This document shows, in pieces, positions 50,676 through 60,100 of a DNA stretch of 64,000 nt (position 1 is the first letter of the stretch; each line of letters opens with the position of its first letter). The notes under the pieces are model-generated. The model was given only the letters and a program-made list of their open reading frames with translations, did not search any database and was not told the origin of the DNA. A program made the translations under genes and the position numbers. The stretch is from an uncultured Bilophila sp. (GTDB lineage Bacteria; Desulfobacterota; Desulfovibrionia; Desulfovibrionales; Desulfovibrionaceae): the NCBI GenBank assembly GCA_910585945.1, contig CAJUHZ010000003.1:1-64000 (forward strand). Reading direction: 5' to 3'.

Positions 50676-51294
50676 AAATCCGGGGCACTGCCCCCACGCG
50701 CAAAACGGGATGGGAGCAGGCGCATTTCGCGCCCGCTCCCGTTTGCTGAAAGCCGTTTCATCAATGTGACTTCTCCCGCCAGACGACAGATCGACGCAAT
50801 GATGCGGCCGTTGCGCATGTGGAATGATGCCCGTCGAGCCGCACACATGCCTTTTGGGGCGCGGATGCCGGATGCCGGGCGCGCCGCATGGGGAATGTGT
50901 TTGTATTCCGGCCCCGATTTTGTTACCTGCTTAGGGTCAGCCCTCATGAAAACGCCTGCTGCAAAGCCGTCTTTTTGCGTCCGGCGGCGTTGCAAGGCGA
51001 ACATTGACCTTGCTATGTTCAATACAGCTTCGCCCAATGTTTGCCCCTTGCCGGCCGGAAAAAACGGCTTTTCGTGGACGGCATTTTGATGAGGGCTGAC
51101 CCTAACGCGCTCCTCCGCGCCCGCGCCAACGCGCCGCGCGGCTTTTCATGTCCCCGTTCGGGAACACAGCCTTGCCTTTCCGGGTGAGGTTTTTGGGGCG
51201 CCCCAAAGATGCTTTGCGCCGGGCGCCCACACAGAACTGTCGAGCAAGGGCTGGATCGTCAATCCTGTGACTATAGCTGGAAAGATATATTGCT
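50676..51294. other. Gene-free region with repeats
   Basis: The 619 bases before the GGDEF gene contain a GC-rich hairpin at about 50703-50746 (past the upstream gene), a fragment of the AGAAGTCATTTCAT element at 50751-50800 (GCCGTTTCATCAATG, then ACTTCTCCCGCCAGACGA), and the intact GGGTCAGCCCTCAT element at 50931-51105. No coding sequence is seen. Confidence 0.55.
50931..51105 (+). repeat. Intact MITE-like element with 26-bp terminal inverted repeats
   Basis: The two ends, TTAGGGTCAGCCCTCAT then -GAAAACGCC and its reverse version, match over 26 bases with two mismatches. The interior is about 120 bases and has no coding potential. Degenerate or partial copies are at 3479, 9626, 13145 and 30955. 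It lies between the SLOG-like gene and the GGDEF gene. Confidence 0.88.
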
Positions 51295-52629
51295 ATGAGC
51301 AGCATCTGGACTTTTTTCGAAAATATGAATGAACTCGTCTATGTTGCCGACATGGATACATATGATCTTGTCTATATGAATAGAAGGACTCTGGAATCGT
51401 TCGAGTTTCATTCTGTCGAGGAAATCCGGGGGAAAAAGTGCTATGAAGTGCTCCAGCACAGCTCCGCACCCTGCGCCATGTGCACCAATCGGGAATTGAA
51501 GCCGACATATTTCAAGGAGTGGCAGTATTATAATCCTGTTGTTGAAAAATACTTCCTCCTCAAGGACTCCATGATAGAGGAAAGCGGGCGGCGTTTTCGC
51601 ATAGAGTTCGCCCTTGATGTCAGCGCCCAGGAAGAACAGAACCGCGCGATCCGCGAGCATCATGATCTTGAGAAACTCGTGAACGAGGCATTGCGGATTG
51701 CGCTTCAGGCGTCCTCTCCTGACGAATCCATCAATATTCTTCTGGAGTACCTGGGGAAAGCCCTGAATGGGGATCGGACCTACATTTTTGAGAGAAATGA
51801 AGAGGGCGGAGATGACAACACCTATGAGTGGACAGCATCTGGCGTGACGCCCGAAAAAGACAATCTGCAGGATCTGCCCCCCGACGTCTGCGCAAGCTGG
51901 TATCGGATGTTCAGGAAAAACAAGCATATCATTATTGATAAGCTGGAAGATATCCAGGAAGAAGAGCCAGTGCAGTACGAGATACTGAAACGGCAGAATA
52001 TTCATTCGCTCGTGGTCGTTCCGTTATACGATGACGACAAGGTCATCGCTTTTTACGGCGTGGACAATCCTCCCGGGAAGTATGTGGAATATGCTTCGAA
52101 CATGCTGCAAATCATGGGGCATTTTATCATTTCCGTGCTGAGGAGGAGAAATCTCGTCAGGCAGTTGCAGGAGATGAGTTACCTTGACCAGCTTACGCGG
52201 TTCGGCAACAGACATGCCATGGATGAGCGCATCGCGGATATACGGCCTGGCGAAAGTATCGGCGCTGTCTATTGTGATGTGACGGGGCTGAAACAGGTCA
52301 ATGATACAGAAGGACATAAAGCCGGCGACAGGCTTATTCTCCGCGCCTGTGACTGTTTGCGGGAAGTGTTTGGCGACCAGAGCCTGTTCCGTATCGGCGG
52401 CGATGAGTTTCTGGTTTTGTGCGCGCGAATGGGTGAAAAGGAGCTTGCGGAGCGGGTGGAATCATTAAAAAGGGTTCTGCGGGAGCATTCCGTCATCCTG
52501 GCAGTGGGCGTCAGTTGGGTTGCGGACGGAGCCGGGAAGATGGATGAGCTTTTATCTGTATCGGAAAGCCGGATGTACAAGGATAAAAGCATTCATTACA
52601 GGACGTTGCGAATAGACCGGAGAAAATAG
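51295..52629 (+). CDS. PAS-GAF-GGDEF diguanylate cyclase
   Basis: A 444-residue cytoplasmic protein. Residues 1-110 look like a PAS domain (FENMNELVYVADMDTYDLVY, CYEVLQHSSAPCAMCTN with a CxxC), 130-290 a GAF domain (VNEALRIALQASSPDESINI, SLVVVPLYDDDKVIAFYGVD), and 295-440 a GGDEF domain (SYLDQLTRFGNRHAMDERIA, LFRIGGDEFLVL). The GGDEF active site is intact and there is no inhibitory RxxD motif at the usual place, so it should make c-di-GMP. Codon use and base content are visibly more AT-rich than the neighbours, so it was probably acquired. Confidence 0.88.
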   Translation: MSSIWTFFENMNELVYVADMDTYDLVYMNRRTLESFEFHSVEEIRGKKCYEVLQHSSAPCAMCTNRELKPTYFKEWQYYNPVVEKYFLLKDSMIEESGRRFRIEFALDVSAQEEQNRAIREHHDLEKLVNEALRIALQASSPDESINILLEYLGKALNGDRTYIFERNEEGGDDNTYEWTASGVTPEKDNLQDLPPDVCASWYRMFRKNKHIIIDKLEDIQEEEPVQYEILKRQNIHSLVVVPLYDDDKVIAFYGVDNPPGKYVEYASNMLQIMGHFIISVLRRRNLVRQLQEMSYLDQLTRFGNRHAMDERIADIRPGESIGAVYCDVTGLKQVNDTEGHKAGDRLILRACDCLREVFGDQSLFRIGGDEFLVLCARMGEKELAERVESLKRVLREHSVILAVGVSWVADGAGKMDELLSVSESRMYKDKSIHYRTLRIDRRK

Positions 52630-52765
52630 CGCAGGAGCCGACGGCGGGATGCGCACGTCAGGAGAGTTGCGTCTTCCGCTCCACGCCGCTCTCTTGCGGC
52701 CAGGCTTCGCTCTCGCATTCGACAGGCGTCTGTCCGTCGGCTCCTTCCCCAAATACGTTGCGTTT

Positions 52766-53173
52766 TCAGCGGGAGGGCGATCCGCCGCCGAGTTTCGCCT
52801 GAACCTTGCTCTCAAATCTGGCCTTGTCGACAATGGCCCGCTCATGCGTGCCTGTGCCGATAAGTCCGGCTTCATCGTAGGCGTTCACCCTGAAGGTGAG
52901 GATTTTGCCGTTGGGCGCGACTTCCGCAAGTTCCGTTTCAATGCGGACTTTCATGCCCGGAGGCGTCGCGGCCACATGCGAGACGTTCACCCGGGTCCCG
53001 ACAGTCGTTTGCCCCGGCGCAAGCTCCGTTTCAATGGAAGCCGCCGCCGTGCCCTCAATGGCCGCAATCATCATGGGGGTGGCGTAGACGGCCACCAGTC
53101 CGCTCCCGGCGCGGCTTGCCAGAAGATCTTCCGTCACCGTCAGTTCCCGATGCCCCTTGATGCCTGGTTTCAT
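52766..53173 (-). CDS. Hotdog-fold thioesterase (FlK-like)
   Basis: A 135-residue hotdog-fold protein of the fluoroacetyl-CoA thioesterase-like family: VTEDLLASRAGSGLVAVYAT, AAIEGTAAASIETELAPGQT and THERAIVDKARFESKV. These small thioesterases hydrolyse short acyl-CoAs, in Desulfovibrio probably as housekeeping. The ATG at 53173 is preceded by AAAGGGG. It follows ackA on the same strand. Confidence 0.87.
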   Translation of the reverse strand: MKPGIKGHRELTVTEDLLASRAGSGLVAVYATPMMIAAIEGTAAASIETELAPGQTTVGTRVNVSHVAATPPGMKVRIETELAEVAPNGKILTFRVNAYDEAGLIGTGTHERAIVDKARFESKVQAKLGGGSPSR

Positions 53174-53221
53174 CCGTTTGCCCCTTTGAAAAAGACAGGT
53201 TGTCATGTGGGGCGCTGCCCC

Positions 53222-53410
53222 ACCCCCCGCCGGGGGCATGATGCCCCGGCCCCCTCAGTTAAGGTCACGAAATGCCTTGTGGCCGTTGGCAGGCAGAGTG
53301 AGCGCGTGCAAGCGGCCCACGCTCCACCCGCTCACGAGAGGTTTTGCCGCCAGGCAAAGCCGCCGCCGGGGGTGCAGGGGCATGATGCCCCTGCCGGGGG
53401 GGGCGGGAAG
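53222..53410. repeat. GC-rich palindromes around GGGGCATGATGCCCC
   Basis: The perfect palindrome GGGGCATGATGCCCC occurs near 53225 and again near 53388 (extended to CAGGGGCATGATGCCCCTG), within runs of G and C. The region lies between ackA and the thioesterase gene and has no gene. It may hold transcription-stopping structures for ackA. Confidence 0.55.
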
Positions 53411-53444
53411 CCCCCAACAGCTCTTGACCCGCTACCGCCGAATG

Positions 53445-54656
53445 TTACTTGCCTTCGGTCAGACGGGCCGTTGTCAGGGCGATTTCCAGTTCCTCATTGG
53501 TGGGAACGATGAGAACCGGCACGGCTGTTCCGGGCTTGCTGATCGAGCGCGGCGTGGAGGAGCGCACGGCGTTGGCGTCAAGATCCAGGGCGATGCCGAG
53601 GTGATCAAGGCCGTCGCACACCCGGGCGCGCACGATATCGTCATTTTCACCGATGCCGGCGGTGAAGACCACCGCGTCCAGCCGTCCGAGCACGGCCATG
53701 TACGCGCCGATGTACTTTTTGATCCGGTAGACGAACATGTCGAGGGCAAGCGCGGCCCTGGCGTCGCCCTTTTCGCAGGCGGCGTGGATGTCGCGCATGT
53801 CGTTCAGCCCGCAAATGCCTTTCAGGCCGGACTCCTTGTTCATCAGCATATCCACTTCCCCGGCGGATTTGCCCATTTTTTCCACGAGGAAAGGAACAAT
53901 GGCCGGGTCGATGGAGCCGCAACGGGTTCCCATCATCAGGCCGTCCAGCGGAGTTGTGCCCATTGTGGTGTCGACGCACTTGCCGTTTTTCACCGCGGCC
54001 ATGGAGCAGCCGTTGCCAAGGTGGCAGGTGATCAGGTTCACTTCGTTGACGGATTTGCCGAGAAACTCCGCCGTCTTGCGCGTGACATAGCGATGCGATG
54101 TGCCGTGGAAGCCGTAGCGGCGCACGCGGTACTCCGTATAAACCGAGTAGGGCAGAGGATAGAGGTAGGCGGCTTCCGGCATGGTCTGGTGAAATTCCGT
54201 GTCAAAGACGCCCACATTGGGCACGCCGGGGAAGAGTTCCTCGGCCACTTCGATGCCCGCAAGGTTGGCCGGGTTGTGCAGGGGGGAGAGGTGGAAGTTG
54301 TCGCGAATAAGTTCCTTGATCCGATCATCAATGATCACGGATTCCTTGATCGCTTCGCCTCCCATCACCACGCGGTGGCCGATGGCATGAACTTCATCCT
54401 TGGACTTGATCACGCCCTTCTGCGGGTCCGTAATGGCCGCCACAACCGCCTTCATCCCCTCAACATGGTTGGCGAAGGGGCGCTCGGTGGTGATTTTTTC
54501 TTCAGCGTCGCTGTCGGGAGCGATTTTATGCACCATGCGGCCCATGACTTCACCGATGCGTTCGACCAGCCCGCCGCACAGCACATGGTGCCTGTCCATG
54601 TCGATGAGTTGATACTTGAAGGAAGAACTGCCTGCATTGATCACCAAGACGTTCAT
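53445..54656 (-). CDS. ackA: Acetate kinase
   Basis: A 403-residue kinase forming ATP and acetate from acetyl phosphate. It starts VLVINAGSSSFKYQLI and contains RVVMGGEAIKES, VFDTEFHQTMPEAAYLYPLP, CHLGNGCSMAAVKNGKCVDT, TTMGTTPLDGLMMGTRCGSI and FTAGIGENDDIVR, all family motifs. The ATG at 54656 is used; a longer frame from 54734 is not supported. It lies downstream of pta. Confidence 0.97.
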   Translation of the reverse strand: MNVLVINAGSSSFKYQLIDMDRHHVLCGGLVERIGEVMGRMVHKIAPDSDAEEKITTERPFANHVEGMKAVVAAITDPQKGVIKSKDEVHAIGHRVVMGGEAIKESVIIDDRIKELIRDNFHLSPLHNPANLAGIEVAEELFPGVPNVGVFDTEFHQTMPEAAYLYPLPYSVYTEYRVRRYGFHGTSHRYVTRKTAEFLGKSVNEVNLITCHLGNGCSMAAVKNGKCVDTTMGTTPLDGLMMGTRCGSIDPAIVPFLVEKMGKSAGEVDMLMNKESGLKGICGLNDMRDIHAACEKGDARAALALDMFVYRIKKYIGAYMAVLGRLDAVVFTAGIGENDDIVRARVCDGLDHLGIALDLDANAVRSSTPRSISKPGTAVPVLIVPTNEELEIALTTARLTEGK

Positions 54657-54905
54657 GCTTGTTCCTGTCCTGTTGAGGTGACGACGCCGCGTCGGGAATA
54701 CCTCCCCGCCGCGCCTTTGCGGAGCCGCATCCATTGAGATGGCGTCCGGATCTCAACGGATTTTCCCCGCAGCCGAAAAGGCGGGCGGACTGACCTCCGG
54801 CCTTCGCGGGCGCGGGGGCGGCTCGCGCGTCCCCGAAAAACTGTCCGGAACAAGGCGTCTGCCGCACTGCCGCGTCAGACGCTTGCCCGGACAGGAAAAT
54901 GGCTT

Positions 54906-57032
54906 CTATTCAAGCGTAATAAGACCCTTTTCCGCCTGCGCCTGAATCGCCGTAATGGCCACGGTGTTGATGATGTCGGGCACGGTGCAGCCGCGCGAGA
55001 GGTCGTTGACCGGGCGGTTCAGTCCCTGCAGAACCGGGCCGATGGCGATGGCGTCCGCCGCGCGTTGAACCGCCTTGTAAGTGTTGTTGCCCGTGTTCAG
55101 ATCCGGGAAGATGAAGACAGTGGCCCTGCCCGCCACCGGGCTTTTCGGAGCCTTTGTCCGCGCGACTTCCGGATCGATCGCCGCATCGTACTGCAAGGGG
55201 CCGTCGAGCGCCAGATCCGGCGCGTGTTCCCTGGCAAGTTTTGTGGCTTCAATGACCACATCCACATCCGCGCCCTTGCCGGACCCGCCGGTGGAGTAGG
55301 AAAGCATGGCCACGCGCGGCTCAATGCCAAAGACGCGCGCGGTGTGCGCCGAACTGACGGCGATATCGGCGAGCTGCGCCGCCGTGGGGTTCGGGTTGAC
55401 GGCGCAATCGCCGAAGACGAGAACCCGATCCTTCAGGCACATCAGGAACACGCTGGAGACGATGGAGGCGTTCGCCTTTGTCTTGATGATTTCAAACGCG
55501 GGGCGGATCGTGTGCGCCGTGGTGTTGATGGACCCCGAAACCATGCCGTCCGCCGCGTCCTTGTACACCATCATGGTGGCGAAATACGTCGCGTCGGCCA
55601 TGCGATCCCGTGCGTCGTCCAGGGTGATGCCCTTGCTTTTGCGCAGCTTGTGGTATTCCTGCACATATTCTTCGTACAGGGGCGATTTTTCAGGCTCCAC
55701 TATCCGGACCTCCGGCAGCATCAGGCCCATTTCATCGATTTTTCGGCGGATGGCCTGCTCGTCGCCAAGCAGGATGATTTCCGCCACCTCGCGCTGGCAC
55801 AGGGCTTCGGCCGCTTTCAGGATGCGTTCTTCGGCCCCTTCGGGCAGGACGATGCGCATCCTGTGCCGTCTGGCCTGTTCGAGCAGCTTGAATTCAAACA
55901 TCATGGGCGTCATGCGGCTGGAACGATGGTTGATGAGGCGGGGGGCGAGCACGTCCCCGTCCACATTGCGTTCAAACAGGGCAATGGCGGTATTGATCTT
56001 GCGGGTGTCGCCGGGAGCGATGGTGATGGTGTTCTGAATCCTGGTCAGCGCCTGCAAGGCTTCGTAGGTGTTTTCGGGGACGGACAGGAGCGGCACGGGC
56101 GCGCCCGTCCACCCGCACGTCAGGCTGAGAATGGAAGTGGCCAGGTCCAGGCCGCCCGTCAGAAGGATGCCGGAAACATTGGGGTACGCCGGCGAGAGCC
56201 GGGAGGCGAGGGCCGCCAGCACAATGTCGGAACGATCGCCCGGCGTCACCACCAGAAGGCCGTTTTTGAGGTGATCAAGAAAATGTCCGGCCTGCATGGC
56301 GGCGACAACGTAGTCCTGCACGGGAACGTCAAGCGAGTTTTCCCCATAGATGATCTTGGCGTTCATGCTTTTCTGGATGTTCGCCAGGGTTGGTTTGCCG
56401 AGCAGGGGTTCGTCCTCGATCATGTAGATCGGAACAGCCGGGCAGGAGAATTCGTTGCACAGCACGCTCTTGCACTGTTCGCGTTCCTCGGGCGACAGCG
56501 TGACGCGATTGACGAACACGCAACTGACTTCCTGCTGCCGCGCCGTGAGCAGTTCCATGCTTGTTCTGGCGGAAGCGCGGATTTCGTCGGCGTTTTTGCC
56601 GTGCCCGCTGATCACAAGGGCGATGGGCATGTTGAGGTTGGTGGCGATTTCGGCATTCAGCTCGAACTGGAAGGCGGCGTTCTTGCCCAGGTAGTCTGTG
56701 CCCTGGCAGAGCACAAAGTCGTAGTTTGCTTCCAGTTGTTTGTATTTATGGATGATTTTTTCGATAAGAACAGAGGATTTGCCTTGCGTGATCAGCGCGC
56801 GCGCTTCTTCATACACGCAGGCGTAGGTGTCTTCATAGGGAATTTTGAGGTCGAACTGGCGCAGGATGAGTTCGACGTCATGATCCTGGCGCGCCGTATC
56901 CGTGGAATAGATGATGGGATGAAAAAACGCCACACGGTGAACATGGCGCTTGAGCATCTGCATAAGACCAAGGGTGATGGCGGATTTGCCGCTGTTCGGT
57001 TCCGTGGCGGTAATGTACAAGCTGTTCGCCAT
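54906..57032 (-). CDS. pta: Phosphate acetyltransferase, long form
   Basis: A 708-residue Pta. The N-terminal part (1-360) is a BioD-like domain with P-loop ATEPNSGKSAITLGL and the DRTGG-type segment, and the C-terminal part (370-708) is the catalytic domain (RIVLPEGAEERILKAAEALC, GLNRPVNDLSRGCTVPDIIN). It swaps acetyl-CoA and phosphate for acetyl phosphate and CoA. The ATG at 57032 is used. It sits between por and ackA. Confidence 0.96.
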   Translation of the reverse strand: MANSLYITATEPNSGKSAITLGLMQMLKRHVHRVAFFHPIIYSTDTARQDHDVELILRQFDLKIPYEDTYACVYEEARALITQGKSSVLIEKIIHKYKQLEANYDFVLCQGTDYLGKNAAFQFELNAEIATNLNMPIALVISGHGKNADEIRASARTSMELLTARQQEVSCVFVNRVTLSPEEREQCKSVLCNEFSCPAVPIYMIEDEPLLGKPTLANIQKSMNAKIIYGENSLDVPVQDYVVAAMQAGHFLDHLKNGLLVVTPGDRSDIVLAALASRLSPAYPNVSGILLTGGLDLATSILSLTCGWTGAPVPLLSVPENTYEALQALTRIQNTITIAPGDTRKINTAIALFERNVDGDVLAPRLINHRSSRMTPMMFEFKLLEQARRHRMRIVLPEGAEERILKAAEALCQREVAEIILLGDEQAIRRKIDEMGLMLPEVRIVEPEKSPLYEEYVQEYHKLRKSKGITLDDARDRMADATYFATMMVYKDAADGMVSGSINTTAHTIRPAFEIIKTKANASIVSSVFLMCLKDRVLVFGDCAVNPNPTAAQLADIAVSSAHTARVFGIEPRVAMLSYSTGGSGKGADVDVVIEATKLAREHAPDLALDGPLQYDAAIDPEVARTKAPKSPVAGRATVFIFPDLNTGNNTYKAVQRAADAIAIGPVLQGLNRPVNDLSRGCTVPDIINTVAITAIQAQAEKGLITLE

Positions 57033-57086
57033 GACGAGACTCCGTGATGTGAAGTGGCCCTGCACCCGTGCCGGATACAGGGAAAA

Positions 57087-57117
57087 CGGGGAGAAAGGCA
57101 AAAAGCCTTCCTCCCCG
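57087..57117 (-). terminator. Hairpin between por and pta
   Basis: CGGGGAG and CTCCCCG with an inner AAGGC / GCCTT form a near-perfect stem, followed on the minus strand by GTTTTCC. It lies 20 bases beyond the por stop and could act as a partial terminator, setting a higher level of por than pta transcript. Confidence 0.6.
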
Positions 57118-57135
57118 CCGCTGTTGCAGGAGAAG

Positions 57136-60100
57136 CTACTGACCGACGGGCGCGTCCGCCAGGTGCTTCAACAGATCATAGCGTTCCTTGTAGGATTTTT
57201 CCAGTTCCGCCTGCAGTTTTTGGGCTTCGGCGGGGTGGAGCGTTTCAAGTTGCGCGTACCTGTTTTCACCGGCCAGGAAGGATTTCAGCGTGCCGTCCGG
57301 CTCTTTTGAGTCAAGGGTGAAGGGCGCCTTGCCCTCGGCCGCGAGATCCGGATTGTACCGGTACAGCGGCCAGTACCCGGATTCGACGGCAAGTCTGGCT
57401 TCCTCCATGCTCTTGCCCATGCCCTTGCGGATGCCCTGGTTGATGCACGGGGCGTAGGCGATGATCAGCGAGGGCCCCTTGTAGGCTTCGGCTTCCTTGA
57501 AAGCCTTGAGCACCTGCTGCTTGTTGGCGCCCATCGACACCGAGGCCACATAGACATAGCCGTAGGTCATGGCCATGCGCCCGAGGTCTTTCTTGCCGGT
57601 GCGCTTGCCCGCGGCGGCGAACTTGGCGATGGAGCCGAGCGGCGTCGCCTTGGAAGCCTGACCGCCGGTGTTGGAATACACTTCGGTATCCATGACCAGC
57701 ACGTTGATGTCCTGCCCCGAAGCCAGCACGTGATCGAGGCCGCCGTAGCCGATATCGTACGCCCAGCCGTCGCCGCCGAAGATCCAGAGCGACTTTTTGG
57801 TGAACATGTCGTTCATTTCCCAGATTTCATCAAAGACATGATCGTCGGGCAGTTCGGCATCCGACAGGGCGGCGAGAATCGCTTCCCCGAATTGCTTGGA
57901 CTGATCGGCGTCGTCCCTGTTGGCAAGCCAGCCGTTCATGGCTTCGGTCAGGGCCGGGGGCAGATCGTCATGCTTCAGGGCTTCTTCGATCAGGAGCGCG
58001 AGTTTTTCCCGGCGGTGGGCGACAGCCGTCATCATGCCGAAGCCGTATTCGGCCCCGTCTTCAAACAGGGAGTTCCCCCAGGCCGGGCCGTAGCCGTCCT
58101 TGTTGGTGGTGTAGGGGACCGTGGGCGCGGAGCCGCCCCAGATGGAGCTGCACCCCGTGGCGTTGGCGATGATCATCCGCTCTCCGAAAAGCTGGGTGAG
58201 GAGCTTCACATAGGGCGTTTCCCCACAGCCGGCGCACGCCCCGGAGAATTCAAGCAGGGGCTGCTGGAGCTGGGACCCCTTCAGGGTGTCCCGCGCCACA
58301 AGATTGTCCTTGATGCTGATGTTTGCATCGGCATAGCGGAGGTTGGCGACCTGATCGGCCATTTGGTCTTCCAGCGGCCGCATCACCAGAGCCTTGGTCT
58401 TGGCGGGGCAGACTTCGGCGCAGGAGCCGCAGCCAAGGCAGTCTTCCGCATAGACCTGAATGCGGAACTTGAGGCCCTTCAATTCCTTGCCGATAGCGTC
58501 CTTGGTGACAAACGAGGCGGGCGCGCCGGCCAGTTCCGCCTCTTCGGCCAGCACGGGGCGGATAGCCGCGTGGGGGCAGACGTAGGAGCACTGGCAGCAC
58601 TGGATGCAGTTGTCCGGAATCCATTCCGGAATGTTGATGGCCACGCCGCGTTTTTCAAAGGCTGTCGTGCCGAGCGGCACCAGCCCGTCCGGCTGGAAGC
58701 TGGACACCGGCAGCTTGTCGCCCTGCTGGGCCAGGATGGGCCGCACCACGCTGGCGACGTATTCCGGATCGTGCGTGTGCCCGTGCGGGGCGTCCTTCGC
58801 ATCGGCCCAGGCCGCGGGCACGGCGATTTCCTGCAGGGCGTCCAGCGCCTTGTCCACCGCGGCGATGTTCATGTTGACGATCTGTTCGCCCTTGTTGCCG
58901 TAGCTGTGGCGGATGGAATCCTTCAGCAGCGTCACCGCCTGCTCGAACGGCAGGACATTGGCCAGCTTGAAGAAGGCCGTCTGCATGATCATGTTGATGC
59001 GCCCGCCAAGGCCGACTTCGGAGGCGACCTTGACCGCATCCACATTGTAGAACCTGAGGCGCTTGCGCGCGATGATCCGTTTCATGGCCGCGGGCAGTTC
59101 CCGTTCCAGCGCCTCAAGGCTGTTCCAGTCGGAATTGAGGACAAAGACGCCGCCTTCCTTGATGCCTTCAAGCACGTCGTACTGATGCACGTATGCGGCC
59201 TTGTGGCAGGCGATGTAATCGGCCTGATTGACCAGATAGGTGGACTTGATGGGCGAGTGGCCGAAACGCAGGTGGGAAACGGTGAACCCGCCGGACTTCT
59301 TGGAGTCGTACGCAAAGTACGCCTGCGCGTACTGTTCGGTGTTGTCCCCGATGATCTTGATGGCCTGCTTGTTGGCGCCGACAGTGCCGTCCGCGCCGAG
59401 ACCGAAGAACTTGCACTGCACGGTTCCTTCCGGCACGGTGTTCAGTTCTTCCCCGATTTCCAGGTGCGTGTCGGACACGTCGTCGATGATGCCGATATTG
59501 AAATGGTTTTTCGGCCCGGCGGAGAGCATGTTGTCGTACACGGCCTTGGCCATGGCCGGGGTGAATTCCTTGGAACCGAGGCCGTAGCGGCCGGCCAGCA
59601 GGCGGGGAGCTTCGCCCTTTTCCATGAAGGCGGTGCACACGTCAAGGTACAGGGGATCGCCGAGCGCGCCCGGCTCCTTGGTGCGGTCAAGCACCGTGAT
59701 GGTGTCTGCCGTGGCCGGAATCGCCCGCATCAGATGATCCACGGAGAAGGGGCGGTACAGGCGCACTTTCACCAGGCCGACGCGCTGTCCCTGCGCGTTC
59801 AGGTGCGTGAGCGTTTCCTCGATGGTTTCGCAGGCCGAACCCATGGCGATGATCACCCGATCCGCTTCGGGATGTCCGACGTAATCAAAGGGCTTGTAGG
59901 CGCGCCCGGTGATGGAGGCGACCTTTTTCATGGCTTCGACGACAATGGCCGGCGTCGCTTCGTAGAACGGATTGGCGCGCTCGCGGCCCTGATAATAAAT
60001 ATCGGGGTTCTGGGCTGTGCCGCGCTGGTGGGGGTGTTCCGGATTCATGGCGTTCTGCCGGAATTCGTTGACCTTCTCCCAGTTCACCAGCGAACGGATA

